From CAMASH01 sp041746635 (lineage in GTDB: Bacteria > Verrucomicrobiota > Verrucomicrobiia > Chthoniobacterales > Terrimicrobiaceae), in NCBI GenBank assembly GCA_041746635.1, contig JBGTGQ010000020.1, positions 1 through 64,000 of the forward strand: a stretch of 64,000 nt of DNA, given 5' to 3'. The notes under the pieces were generated by a model. That model was not told the DNA's origin and did not search any database. It saw nothing but the letters and a program-made list of their open reading frames with translations. This document shows positions 1-9,100 of the stretch, piece by piece. Position 1 is the first letter of the stretch; each line of letters starts with the position of its first letter. Made by a program: the position numbers and the translations under genes.

Positions 1-180
1 GGGGCGACGGGCATCTGGCCGGCCACGCCCGCATATGCGGAACGGGCCGCCGCGCTCGGACCCTCGCGGGTGTGTCCGTTGGGAAAAATGCAGGAACCGC
101 CGGTGACCTGGCATCAGGAAGGAAGGCAAGTTTTGGCCCCCCTTGTGCGATGGGTTGATTTCGAACCGGATTTGCGATAG
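1..180 (+). CDS. C-terminal fragment of an unidentified protein (5' end outside window)
   Basis: The first frame is open from the window edge to a TAG at 178-180 and gives 59 residues. It ends 17 bases before the infA start, and the codon use looks coding (GC-rich third positions). The tail holds the segments RVCPLGKMQEPP and LVRWVDFEPD. This faintly recalls the end of LuxC-type acyl-CoA reductases, which would fit the acyl-CoA ligase that follows infA, but the similarity is from memory and weak. The product is best treated as unknown. Confidence 0.5.
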   Translation, partial: GATGIWPATPAYAERAAALGPSRVCPLGKMQEPPVTWHQEGRQVLAPLVRWVDFEPDLR

Positions 181-197
181 CAAAACTTCCTTCCGCT

Positions 198-440
198 GTG
201 GCTGAGAAAGATTCCATAACGACAGAAGGCTTGGTCGTTGACGTTTTACCCGGCACGATGTTCCGGGTGAAGCTCACCAACGGCCACCTCATTCTCGCGC
301 ATATATCCGGCAAGATGCGGAAAAATTTTATCCGCATCGTGCCGGGCGACAAGGTAACGGTGGAGATCTCGCCGTATGATCTCACGAAGGGCCGCATCAC
401 CTTCCGCGAGTCCACCCCGCCGCCTCAATCCCGCCGCTGA
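198..440 (+). CDS. infA: translation initiation factor IF-1
   Basis: The 80-residue protein covers the whole IF-1 family length plus a short PPPQSRR tail. It contains the S1-like OB-fold core with HISGKMRKNFIRI at residues 35-47 and SPYDLTKGRI at 58-67, both diagnostic of IF-1. IF-1 binds the A site of the 30S subunit during initiation. The start is GTG at 198; the resulting N-terminus MAEKDSI aligns with the family and no ATG lies near. No strong Shine-Dalgarno sequence is seen. The gene stands alone rather than in a ribosomal protein operon. Confidence 0.95.
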   Translation: MAEKDSITTEGLVVDVLPGTMFRVKLTNGHLILAHISGKMRKNFIRIVPGDKVTVEISPYDLTKGRITFRESTPPPQSRR

Positions 441-494
441 ATCGGAAAGCAAAGATCTCTTCGATCGTCATTCGGACTTTGTCATTTTCCTACC

Positions 495-2417
495 ATGTCC
501 CGCATTCGTGAAGAAAACCTGGCCGCAGTGTATCGCGTGGCGGCGGAGCGGTTCGAAGAGCTGCCAGCCTTCGCCACCAAGATCAAAGGCGAGGAGTATG
601 ATTTCCTTTCCTACCGTCAACTTTACGCCCATGGGCTTGCCCTGGCCACGGCGCTGATCGATCTGGGCCTGCGCGCCCGGGAACATGTCGGCCTGCTGGC
701 GGACAATCGGGCCGAGTGGATCGTGTGCGACTACGGCATCCTGCTGGCGGGCTGCGCGGATGTTCCGCGCGGCACAGATGTGACCGAAGGGGAAATCGCC
801 TACATCCTGAACCACGCCGACACCCGGTTTGTTTTTCTTGAGGATGAGGACGTGCTGGCGAAGTTCGAAAAAGTGCGGCCGGAATTGCGGGGGGTCGAAA
901 AAGTGATTCTCATGGCGGGGAAGGGCGCCGTGCCGCGGGGCGTGCTCAAGTTGGAAGACTTGGTGGCGCAGGGCGAAAAACTGCGCGCCGCCGGCGACCG
1001 CCGGGCGGAGGAACGCGCCGCCGCCATCCGGCCGGAGGATCTTTTCACGCTGATCTACACCTCGGGCACGACGGGGACGCCGAAGGGCGTGCAGTTGTCC
1101 CACGCGAACATGGCGTCGCAAATCCGCAATTTGCCCTTCGATCTCGCGCCGGGCGACCGCATGCTTTCCATCCTGCCCATCTGGCACAGTTACGAGCGCA
1201 TCTTCGAGATGGTCTCGATCAGCATGGGGGCCTGCACTTATTACACCAACCTGCGCAGCATCGGCGAGGATCTGAAAATTGTTCGCCCGACCTTGATGGC
1301 CTCCGCGCCGCGCTTGTGGGAAAGCCTCTACCAGAAACTCATGGCCAAAGTGGAGAAGGCCCCCCCCTTTCGCCGCGCGCTGTTCCATGCGGCGAGAACC
1401 AGCACCAGCCATGTGAAACGGGCGGAGCGGTTTTTTGTGGGACAGCAAATCGACTTGCAGGGACGCGGCCTGGCGGAAACTTTGTCCCTCGGGGCAGCCC
1501 ATATTTTTCGCTGGGTCGTGTTTCAGATTCCGCATCGGGTGCTCGACCGGATCGTGCTGGCCAAGCTGCGCGAGGCGGTGGGCTGCGGGGATTTCCGCGG
1601 CACCATTTCCGGCGGCGGCGCGCTGCAGCCGCATGTGGACGAGTTTTTCAACTTCATCGGCATTCCGGTGTTGGAAGGGTACGGGCTCACCGAGACATCA
1701 CCCGTGCTGGCCGTGCGGACTTGGAGCAATCTCGTGATCGGCACGGTGGGAGCACCCTACCCCGACACGGAAATCCGCATCGTGAATTTGCAAACGGGCG
1801 AAACGCTTTATCCCGACAGATCCCGCCGCGACCGGGGACGCGGTCGGCGCGGTGAGATCCATGCGCGCGGACCGCAGGTCATGCAGGGCTATTACAAAAA
1901 CCCGGACGAGACATCGCGGGTGTTGCGCGACGGATGGTTCAATACCGGCGACATCGGCATGATCACCTTCAACAACTGCGTGAAAATCCTCGGGCGGTCC
2001 AAGGACACGATCGTGCTACTCAACGGCGAAAATGTTGAACCGGTGCCGATTGAAGCACGGCTGACCCAGTCCCCGCTGATTGATCAGTGCATGGTGGTCG
2101 GGCAGGATCAGAAATTCCTCGGTGCGCTAATCGTGCCGGCCCTGGATGGATTCCGCGCGGCTGGCATACAGGCGGCCAATGGGCAGGAGCTGGCCGCAAG
2201 CGGACCGGCGCGGGAACTGCTGGAGGCGGAACTCCGCCAGCTCATTAGTCCGGCGAATGGCTTCAAGGCGTTTGAACGCATCGCGGACTTTCGTTTTTTG
2301 CCCAAGCCATTTGAAAACGGCATCGAGTTGACCGGCACTTTCAAACTGAAACGCCATGTCATCACCGACAAATACAGCGAGCTCCTTGCGGAGATGTATC
2401 CGGCAGTGCCGAGGTAG
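495..2417 (+). CDS. long-chain fatty acid--CoA ligase (AMP-forming)
   Basis: This 640-residue protein of the ANL adenylating superfamily should activate fatty acids to acyl-AMP and then acyl-CoA. The AMP-binding loop YTSGTTGTPKG is at residues 188-198. YGLTETSP lies near 396, GWFNTGD near 480, GRSKDTIVL near 500, and the C-terminal lysine loop LTGTFKLKR near 612-620. The length matches eukaryotic and bacterial FACS-type ligases (600-660). An Arg-rich insertion (RSRRDRGRGRR, about residues 443-453) before the hinge is unusual but in frame. The substrate chain length cannot be read from the sequence. It converges on the next gene with only 8 bp between stop codons. Confidence 0.9.
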   Translation: MSRIREENLAAVYRVAAERFEELPAFATKIKGEEYDFLSYRQLYAHGLALATALIDLGLRAREHVGLLADNRAEWIVCDYGILLAGCADVPRGTDVTEGEIAYILNHADTRFVFLEDEDVLAKFEKVRPELRGVEKVILMAGKGAVPRGVLKLEDLVAQGEKLRAAGDRRAEERAAAIRPEDLFTLIYTSGTTGTPKGVQLSHANMASQIRNLPFDLAPGDRMLSILPIWHSYERIFEMVSISMGACTYYTNLRSIGEDLKIVRPTLMASAPRLWESLYQKLMAKVEKAPPFRRALFHAARTSTSHVKRAERFFVGQQIDLQGRGLAETLSLGAAHIFRWVVFQIPHRVLDRIVLAKLREAVGCGDFRGTISGGGALQPHVDEFFNFIGIPVLEGYGLTETSPVLAVRTWSNLVIGTVGAPYPDTEIRIVNLQTGETLYPDRSRRDRGRGRRGEIHARGPQVMQGYYKNPDETSRVLRDGWFNTGDIGMITFNNCVKILGRSKDTIVLLNGENVEPVPIEARLTQSPLIDQCMVVGQDQKFLGALIVPALDGFRAAGIQAANGQELAASGPARELLEAELRQLISPANGFKAFERIADFRFLPKPFENGIELTGTFKLKRHVITDKYSELLAEMYPAVPR

Positions 2418-2425
2418 TTTTTTGA

Positions 2426-3436
2426 TCAGGGGTCCGTTTTTGGTGCGTCGGAGTCGGCTTCCAGCGGCGCTGCGGGAATCGGCTCCGCGGGCTTGAGCAA
2501 CTCCCGCAGACGTTGCACCCATTTGCTGAAAGCCGGATGCTGCGGATAGGTTTTCACCATGTTGTAGATGTCGGCGGCGGCGCGATTTTTCTGGCCGATT
2601 TCCACCATATCGTTGGCGCGGGAAAACCGCAGGCGCGGGAGAGTGACGGCATTGAACTCCGCGGCCTGATGCTCAAGGCGACCGAAGGTGATGCGGTCAG
2701 CCAGAACTTTCATTTCAAATTCCCAAGTTTCCAACAGCTTGGGGTTTTTCTCCGTGCGCAAGAAGGGACGGACATTTTTTTCAAGGATGCCGGAAATGTT
2801 CCCGGGTGTAAGTTCCCAGTTGTCGCCGCCTGGCAGCAAGGACCCGAGTCGCAGCCATTTGACGAAGACGCTTTCCGCGAGGGATTTGTTCAGCAGTTCT
2901 TCCTTCATTTTCACGGCCTCCTTTTGCACGACGACTTCTTCTGACTTTTTGTTGGCCGCATCCTTGATGAACTCCCCTTGCTTGAGAAAGAGAGGATCGA
3001 GGGCGGCAAGTTCGACCGCGTAGTCAAGGGCGACCGGGGCGAAAAGTTCGGGTTTGTCCGAGCCTTTTCGCTCAAGGGAGAGCACAAGGTAGCGGAGATG
3101 CATGACCAGAGCGGCCTGCACTTCCTTGGTGCGTAGGACGTCGGTTTTGGAGGCTTTCCATTCGGCATAGGATCCGCCCTTGTTGCGGGTGCCGTCGAAT
3201 TGCGTGTCTTCGATCGCTTTTTCGTAAAGGTTCGCGGCGGCGGCACCGCTGGAGGCGGCCGCTTTGATTTGGGAAATGGCGGAGATGCGCGCGGATTGCG
3301 CAGCTTGTTTTTGCTGCTGCTCGATCTGGTCGAGGTCGCGCAGAATGGCATCGACATTGACCGCGGAGGCGTCTTGCTGGGCGCTGGCGATGCGGCTGGC
3401 GCAAAAAAGAACGAGGACAAAACGGGGGAAGCTCAT
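2426..3436 (-). CDS. secreted protein of unknown function
   Basis: The 336-residue product begins with a Sec signal peptide (hydrophobic residues 5-18, likely cleavage after ASRIASA). The mature part is alpha-helical, rich in Ala, Gln, Lys and Glu, with heptad-like stretches near residues 30-60 that could form a coiled coil. The end is a low-complexity Pro-rich tail. No enzymatic motif is seen. It lies 33 bp downstream of the metallophosphoesterase on the same strand and may be co-transcribed with it. I do not recognise the family. Confidence 0.75.
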   Translation of the reverse strand: MSFPRFVLVLFCASRIASAQQDASAVNVDAILRDLDQIEQQQKQAAQSARISAISQIKAAASSGAAAANLYEKAIEDTQFDGTRNKGGSYAEWKASKTDVLRTKEVQAALVMHLRYLVLSLERKGSDKPELFAPVALDYAVELAALDPLFLKQGEFIKDAANKKSEEVVVQKEAVKMKEELLNKSLAESVFVKWLRLGSLLPGGDNWELTPGNISGILEKNVRPFLRTEKNPKLLETWEFEMKVLADRITFGRLEHQAAEFNAVTLPRLRFSRANDMVEIGQKNRAAADIYNMVKTYPQHPAFSKWVQRLRELLKPAEPIPAAPLEADSDAPKTDP

Positions 3437-3469
3437 AAGTGCGAAAGATCGCCAGTTTCGTTTAATCCG

Positions 3470-4438
3470 TCAATGTCCGGACGAGGATTTGAGGGTGTGT
3501 ACGGTAATTTCCGGCGGACAGAAAAACCGTGCGGGCACCCCGCACCCGCCGGTGCCGCGTGAAGTGTACCCGCGGAGAGATTCGTGGCGCCAGGGGCCAG
3601 CCAGAAGACGGCGGGGCACGGGAGCGTTTTTTATGAGGGCATATCCTCCCGGCAAACAACATTGCCCGCCATGGGTGTGGCCGCTGAGCATGAGGACGAA
3701 GCCCAATTCGGCGGCTTGGCGGTACGTTTCGGGACTGTGGCTCAAGAGAATTGCCGTCTCGCCCGGCGGAACCTGGCCGCGCACTTTCTTCAGGTCATGG
3801 GTGCCAAAGAAATGGGGGTCATCCACCCCGCAGATCCACAGGCGCGAACCGTTCCGCTCGATGGAGACCGATTCGTTGAGCAAAACCTGGATGCCGGCGG
3901 CTTCGAGGAATGCCACTTTCTCGATGAAGTCGTGGTTGCCAAGAATGGCCAGGCGGGGACTTTTCAACTGAAGGGCGAGCCGGCCCATCAGCTCCAATGA
4001 GCGATCATGAGTCCCGCCGATCTCATTGTGATAATCGCCGGTCAGCACAACGGCATCGTAGGCGAGTCCTTGGAGTCGCTGAATGACGACATCGATGAGC
4101 GCGGGATCGAGGTCGCAGTGCAAGTCGCTTAATTGCAAGAGACGGAAGCCGTCAAATTCCGCAGGCATTCCCGACAGGACGATCTGGTTTTCTACCACCT
4201 GCACGTCGAGAAAATTTTTCCGTCCGGTCTGGGCTAGGCCGGTGAGTATCAGCAGAAAGGAAATCAGTTCATCCATGGGGATGATTCCCTCGAACATAAA
4301 GAGCCCTTTGCCCTGATGAACCTCCCGGGCCCAGAGACCCGCCTGCTTGAGAATCCGGCGTTCCAACACGGCGTGACCCATCCGAACCGCGAGCTGGTGA
4401 TAGTCGGTGTGCCCGGCCGACTCCGAAGGATGAAACAT
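3470..4438 (-). CDS. membrane-associated metallophosphoesterase (YaeI/YkuE type)
   Basis: A calcineurin-like phosphoesterase of 322 residues when started at the ATG at 4438. Metal-site motifs are in the right order: SDLH (104-107), GDYHN (134-138), GNHD (167-170), SHSP (233-236) and GHTHGG (253-258). A hydrophobic helix near residues 57-68 precedes the catalytic domain, as in YaeI/YkuE phosphoesterases anchored to the membrane, some of which act on lipid intermediates. The frame stays open to 4609, but that extension would overlap the divergent lipoprotein gene and does not look like coding sequence, so the later start is preferred. The substrate is unknown. Confidence 0.85.
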   Translation of the reverse strand: MFHPSESAGHTDYHQLAVRMGHAVLERRILKQAGLWAREVHQGKGLFMFEGIIPMDELISFLLILTGLAQTGRKNFLDVQVVENQIVLSGMPAEFDGFRLLQLSDLHCDLDPALIDVVIQRLQGLAYDAVVLTGDYHNEIGGTHDRSLELMGRLALQLKSPRLAILGNHDFIEKVAFLEAAGIQVLLNESVSIERNGSRLWICGVDDPHFFGTHDLKKVRGQVPPGETAILLSHSPETYRQAAELGFVLMLSGHTHGGQCCLPGGYALIKNAPVPRRLLAGPWRHESLRGYTSRGTGGCGVPARFFCPPEITVHTLKSSSGH

Positions 4439-4508
4439 GACGGCGGCAGATTCGCACGCGTGCGCACACTGAAAAAGGTTGTTTTTCCCCGCCGGGCTTC
4501 GGACAAAG

Positions 4509-5243
4509 ATGTCGATGCGATTACTTCTGGCGCTGTCTCTTCCCCTCCTGTTGACCGGGTGCCCCTCGGGCGATCCCCCGGCCGCGCAACAACCAGCCGA
4601 GTCTCCCACCCGGTCTTCCAGTCAGCTCCCGCGCTCCGGCAGCGGGGAACAGGTGGAATTCGCGGGGGCTTGGACGACAACGGACGAGCAGAGCCAGGTC
4701 TTCGACCTCGTGCTATTTCCCAATGGTCAAGCCGTGACGAATTGGACCAAGGGCACCGCCGGCGCCAAGGGCCAACGCGGCCTCTGGCGGCAGGAAAACG
4801 GACGTCTGACCGCCGTATATGATGATGGATGGACCGACGTGATCGTGGCGGCGGAGGGCGGCTTTTCCCATCAAGGCTTTGCTCCAGGCACTCCGCTGGA
4901 TGGACCGCCGACGAACACGGCTCCGGCCAGCCGCATCGAAGGCCCGCAGGCGGTTTTTGTGGGGGTATGGCGGATGAACAAGGAGCCCGACGGCTCCTAT
5001 CTTTATCTCTCCCTCCAATCCAATGGCCGCGTTCTCAGCACGATCAATGGCGGCACGGAAGGCAAGTGGGAAAAAACGGAAAAAGGCGCGGTCTGCACCT
5101 GGCCAGATGGTTGGGCGGACCTGATCGAGCGCTCATCCGAAGGCTGGCAGAAACGCTCGTGGGTCGGGGCGGAAACCGCCGCCACGGCCGATCTTTCCAA
5201 CGCCACGCGGGTGGGCGAAGCCCGCTTCGAGATCACGCCCTGA
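4509..5243 (+). CDS. lipoprotein with an internally duplicated domain
   Basis: This 244-residue protein has a lipobox, LLTGC, with Cys18 as lipidation site, after a short basic-hydrophobic signal (an ATG at 4515 is an alternative start). The mature part holds two copies of one module, at about residues 51-125 and 150-220. Each runs F-x-G-x-W, then L-x-NG, then a DGW-x-D-[LV]-I block: DDGWTDVI at 105-112 and PDGWADLI at 199-206. A Pro/Thr-rich linker separates them. The function is not recognised; the pattern suggests a small beta-rich envelope domain. It is transcribed divergently from the phosphoesterase. Confidence 0.8.
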   Translation: MSMRLLLALSLPLLLTGCPSGDPPAAQQPAESPTRSSSQLPRSGSGEQVEFAGAWTTTDEQSQVFDLVLFPNGQAVTNWTKGTAGAKGQRGLWRQENGRLTAVYDDGWTDVIVAAEGGFSHQGFAPGTPLDGPPTNTAPASRIEGPQAVFVGVWRMNKEPDGSYLYLSLQSNGRVLSTINGGTEGKWEKTEKGAVCTWPDGWADLIERSSEGWQKRSWVGAETAATADLSNATRVGEARFEITP

Positions 5244-5268
5244 CCAGCGGCAAACCTAAAAGCGAAGG

Positions 5269-5301
5269 TGATGGTTGAGGTCCGAAGGATCTCAACCATC
5301 A
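5269..5301. terminator. hairpin between convergent genes
   Basis: An 11-bp perfect inverted repeat, TGATGGTTGAG (5269-5279) and CTCAACCATCA (5291-5301), lies between the convergent lipoprotein and DUF309 genes. It has the position of a bidirectional terminator but lacks a clear T-tract on either side. Confidence 0.5.
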
Positions 5302-5310
5302 GTCCTGTAT

Positions 5311-5775
5311 TTAGGATAAACGCAATTCCGGCGCGGTGTCGGGGTGCCAGGGATTCTGCGAAAACTCCGACGCTTCGATATTTGCAGTATATTTTTCGAT
5401 CAGGATGAACACCTCCTCCAGGTTGAGTCCAAGATGCTCGGGGCGATAGGAGGACAGATTTTTCTCCGTCAGACGAAACAACCGGACGGCCGGGTGCATG
5501 CGACGCCCGTCCTTGGGATGAGACGGCCGGGCGCGCTGTTTTTGCAGATGGACAAAGGCTCCCGCCAATTGGATGAGCCCTTTGTAAAATGCATAGTTTG
5601 CATCCCGACCCTGGAGCCAGAGATGTTCAAGCACATCGTGTGCCTCGTAATACTCCTGGCTGTTGAAGCAGGTGAAGTATGCGAGATAATAGGGGCTGAA
5701 GCCCTCCACCGACAATCCGAGGGTATTCACGTAATCCTCGATCCTCTCCCCTTTCTTCACGGGCTGTGTGGCCAT
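5311..5775 (-). CDS. DUF309 family protein
   Basis: The 154-residue protein carries the DUF309 signature EYYEAHDVLEHLW near residues 41-53, followed by KGLIQLAGAFVHLQ. DUF309 proteins are small all-helical proteins of unknown role; the Glu and His residues of this motif are the most conserved. The ATG at 5775 (MATQPVKKG) is chosen over the upstream ATG at 5853 because the extra 26 residues are low complexity. The gene lies just downstream of the bamA-skp pair on the same strand. Confidence 0.8.
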   Translation of the reverse strand: MATQPVKKGERIEDYVNTLGLSVEGFSPYYLAYFTCFNSQEYYEAHDVLEHLWLQGRDANYAFYKGLIQLAGAFVHLQKQRARPSHPKDGRRMHPAVRLFRLTEKNLSSYRPEHLGLNLEEVFILIEKYTANIEASEFSQNPWHPDTAPELRLS

Positions 5776-5905
5776 GCCTTCAACATAAAATGACGTGCGG
5801 CCCTCGCCACCTTTTTCTCCGGGCGCATCCAGACCGTCAGGGGGCAAATGCAAAACCGGGAACCGTGGCTGGCACGATTCCCGGTTGCGAAGGGTTCTCG
5901 AAAAA

Positions 5906-6499
5906 TTAGTTGGCGGCCGATGCGGGCTTCGGTGCCGCTTTATTCAGGGCCGTGATGATCTCATTGCTGAAATCCAAGTCCGGGCGGGAGAACAAAACGA
6001 TGGGAATCTGCCCCATGCTGGCACCGCTCTTGTCGAGGACGAGATCGAAGGAACCACCCTTAACCTTGTCGTTCACGACTTTCATGATCTCATCAATGAT
6101 GTCCTTGCGCATGCGCAGGAACTGTTCTTGGAGCAGACGCTCACGATTGCTGCGGAATTCGGCGATTTCGCGGTCCAAGTTGCGGGCTTCCTGAACTTTC
6201 TCGTCCCGGGTTTTCGTAGCCTTATCCTTGCCGTCCTTGCTCAACTCCGGCTTCTCGATCTCTTGGTTGATCTTATTGATATCATCCATCGCCTTTTTCA
6301 GGGTCTCAAGGCGTTCATCGAGATCTTTTTTGGCCCCGGCCCGGGCTTCGTTGATCTTGGCCTCGGCATCCTTCGTTTTGTAATAGGAAGTGAAAACCGA
6401 GTTCATGTCCACGATTCCCAGTTTGATCTGGGCATGGGCAGAGGGAGAAACCGCACAAAAGGCGGCGGCGAGGATCGAAGAGAGGACGAGTTTACGCAT
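5906..6499 (-). CDS. periplasmic OmpH/Skp-family chaperone
   Basis: A 197-residue protein with a cleavable signal peptide (residues 1-23, AHA/Q). LGIVDMNSVF follows, which is the typical start of the Skp/OmpH fold, and then a long charged coiled coil (about 45-130) that forms the tentacles. Skp-family proteins hold unfolded outer membrane proteins in the periplasm for the BAM complex. It lies 70 bp downstream of bamA on the same strand, the arrangement seen across Gram-negative phyla. The Ala/Pro-rich C-terminal tail is not conserved. Confidence 0.9.
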   Translation of the reverse strand: MRKLVLSSILAAAFCAVSPSAHAQIKLGIVDMNSVFTSYYKTKDAEAKINEARAGAKKDLDERLETLKKAMDDINKINQEIEKPELSKDGKDKATKTRDEKVQEARNLDREIAEFRSNRERLLQEQFLRMRKDIIDEIMKVVNDKVKGGSFDLVLDKSGASMGQIPIVLFSRPDLDFSNEIITALNKAAPKPASAAN

Positions 6500-6569
6500 G
6501 GTATTGGGTTATTGAGAGTAGAGAGGATTTAATCCAGTTCAAGCTTCGACACTGCCGAAGCTGGTGTGT

Positions 6570-8936
6570 TCAAAATTGATAGCCGATATTGAAGTTAAAT
6601 TTACCGGGAGGCCCATTGAATCCGTCGTGAATGACGGGATAGCCATAGTCAACCCGGATCGGACCAATGGGCAGATCGAGACGGAGACCAAAACCGATGT
6701 CGGCGTTCACATTCGACGTGCTGAAATCATAAGCGCCGCTGTTGACAAAACCGATGTCTCCGAAAACCGCCCCGCGCACCCGGGTCATGATCGGAAAGGT
6801 CAGTTCCGCCGTCAAATAGGCGAGGGAGTTACCGCCGATCGGGTTCTCATCGATATCCACGGGCCCGACCTCGCGGAAGTTAAAGCCCCGCATGTTGTTG
6901 GCACCACCAAGATAAAGGCGGTCGAAAATCGGCACCCCGTTGCCGTAGCTGTCATCATCGTCGCTGTTTTCATCGCCGCCCCAGCCATCCACCACGGACA
7001 ACTCACCCTTGAGCAGAAAGATCAGGTCCCAAGGCAGGGAGAAGTACTTTGAGGCTTCGAGGGATATGCCGTAATCCTGCACGTCGCCGCCCAGCGGACC
7101 GCCGGCAATGAAGCCGGTGAGTTCGATCAGTTCGCCTTTGCGGGTGAGGAACAGGCTGTCCCGGGTGTCCCAGGTGAGTGCTCCGGTGACCACGCTTTTA
7201 ACGTAGGTGCCCGCGGAGTCCTGAATGATCGGACCGACCTGGCCGTTGCCACTGAATCCGTCGTCGAAGCCGTCGTTGACGGCATCGCCGACATCGTAAA
7301 TCTTGATTTGCTCGATACGATATTCGGCCCGGCCGGACAGCGCCCGCCAGAGTTGTTTGCGCGCTTGGATGGCGACGCCCAGGTTGGATTGGTTGTAAAC
7401 ATCGGACAGGAAACTCGCTTCGCGGTAGTAAGCTTCCGCGCCGACCGAAAGCTTGTAGCCCAGAAACCAAGGCTCGGTCAGGGAAACAACAAAATCCTTA
7501 CGCTGCAAACCGTATTGGCCACGAATGCGGAAACGCTGGCCCCCTCCGACGAAAGTGGGCCAGTTGAACACGTCGAAGTTGGACTGCTGCATTTCCGCGA
7601 AACCCACCACGCTGTCCGTGGTGCTGAAACCGACGCCAAAATTGAACGAACCGGTTCGCTTTTCCTCGACGATGACATTCAGATCCTTCCGACCCGGAAC
7701 AATCGTGCTGGCCGGAGCCATTTCCACGCGGGAAAAATAGTTCAGGTTTTCCAGGCGCTTGCGGCTCACATCCACTAGGGTGGAATCAAAGACCTCGCCG
7801 GGCTTGACCGCGAGTTCGCGGCGGAGGACGCGGTCTTTCGTCCGCGTATTGCCCTGAATGTTGATGAGGTTCACGTAGGATTGAACGCCTTCGTCCACTC
7901 GATAGATCACATCCACGGACCCGACGGCCGAAGGAAGAATTTCCGGCTGGGCGACCATGTCCACATACCCGCGCGCGCCGTAAAAATCCCGCAGCACCTT
8001 AAGGTCATCGCCCATGCCCTTGGGGGTGAAGAGCGAGCCTTCCACCATTTTCAGACGGGCCTTGAGTTCCTCGGCGGGAACGACATTGACGCCCTCCATT
8101 TTGATGGAACTGACGCGATACTGGATGCCCTCGACAATGGTGATGTTCAGTTCCACGCCATCAGCGGCGATGGGGGTGGTTTGGAAATCTACGATCTCGA
8201 CATCGGCAAAACCGCGATTTTGATAGAGAGCGCGAATCGCAGCCTTGTCCTCCTCGACCTGCGCGGGCTGCAGGCGTCCGCTTTTGTTGAAAAACGAGAG
8301 GATGTTCCAGGTGCGGGTTTTCATCGCCTTGAGGATGTCGCGGGGAAGAATACTTTCGTTCCCGATGAAGTTGATGCGTCGGACGACCAACTTGGGGCCT
8401 TCCGTAATCTGGAAAACCGCGCGCACGCGATTGCTGCCCGGGATTTCCTGGACGCTGTACTGCACGTCCACATCGGAGAAGTAGCGGTCCTCGTAAATCT
8501 TGAGGATTTTCTGGCGGTCATCCTCGAGTTTCTCCTCGCTGAGCACGTCGCCGACCTTGGAACCGATTTCCTTGCGCACCCGATTCATGCCAATTTGTTC
8601 CGCGCCTTCGATGAGAATTTCCTGAATGACCGGGCGGCCCTGCAAGAGCACGGTCACCTTGACGCCATCACCCATGGGCTCGGCGAAGATGCGAACGTTG
8701 GCCACACCGCCGGTGGCATAAAGGGCGCGGATGTCCGCCTCGGCGGCACGCTCGCTGTAGGGTTCACCGACTTTGGTGGCCAGGTTGTCCAACACACGCT
8801 CCTTGGCGATGGCCGGGGGTCCGACATATTCCACCGTGATATCCTTGACGATCGGGCCTGAGCCTACTTGGGCGTGCAGCGGAGCCAGGGCCAGCAGGAC
8901 GGCCAGAAAGGTGGTTAGGAATGGAAAAAGTCTCAT
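6570..8936 (-). CDS. bamA: outer membrane protein assembly factor BamA
   Basis: The 788-residue protein is an Omp85-family insertase. A signal peptide (about residues 1-22) is followed by consecutive POTRA repeats to roughly residue 345, several with the typical VxxIxIxGN pattern (for example VRRINFIGNE and VNLINIQGN). A 16-strand barrel region follows and ends in NFNIGYQF with the terminal Phe of the beta-signal. The ATG at 8936 (MRLFPF) is preferred over one at 8978, since it places a clean signal peptide at the N-terminus. skp follows in the same direction. BamA is the central component that folds outer membrane proteins. Confidence 0.95.
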   Translation of the reverse strand: MRLFPFLTTFLAVLLALAPLHAQVGSGPIVKDITVEYVGPPAIAKERVLDNLATKVGEPYSERAAEADIRALYATGGVANVRIFAEPMGDGVKVTVLLQGRPVIQEILIEGAEQIGMNRVRKEIGSKVGDVLSEEKLEDDRQKILKIYEDRYFSDVDVQYSVQEIPGSNRVRAVFQITEGPKLVVRRINFIGNESILPRDILKAMKTRTWNILSFFNKSGRLQPAQVEEDKAAIRALYQNRGFADVEIVDFQTTPIAADGVELNITIVEGIQYRVSSIKMEGVNVVPAEELKARLKMVEGSLFTPKGMGDDLKVLRDFYGARGYVDMVAQPEILPSAVGSVDVIYRVDEGVQSYVNLINIQGNTRTKDRVLRRELAVKPGEVFDSTLVDVSRKRLENLNYFSRVEMAPASTIVPGRKDLNVIVEEKRTGSFNFGVGFSTTDSVVGFAEMQQSNFDVFNWPTFVGGGQRFRIRGQYGLQRKDFVVSLTEPWFLGYKLSVGAEAYYREASFLSDVYNQSNLGVAIQARKQLWRALSGRAEYRIEQIKIYDVGDAVNDGFDDGFSGNGQVGPIIQDSAGTYVKSVVTGALTWDTRDSLFLTRKGELIELTGFIAGGPLGGDVQDYGISLEASKYFSLPWDLIFLLKGELSVVDGWGGDENSDDDDSYGNGVPIFDRLYLGGANNMRGFNFREVGPVDIDENPIGGNSLAYLTAELTFPIMTRVRGAVFGDIGFVNSGAYDFSTSNVNADIGFGLRLDLPIGPIRVDYGYPVIHDGFNGPPGKFNFNIGYQF

Positions 8937-9100
8937 GGTTAAAAGGCGATGCGTCCGGCGAGTGCCAACCGGGAACAAGCGCGAAGTGCATCGCGAAATG
9001 AGACTGAAAGGTCAAGCCGCGTTTTTATCAGTAAATAAATAATAAAAGAGTGTTTTTTCTTGATTCAGGAAAGAAAGTGGGTTTAGCTCCCCTCAATCTC

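Noticed and set aside
4438..4609. 57-residue N-terminal extension of the metallophosphoesterase
   Set aside because: Overlaps the divergent lipoprotein start and lacks family similarity.
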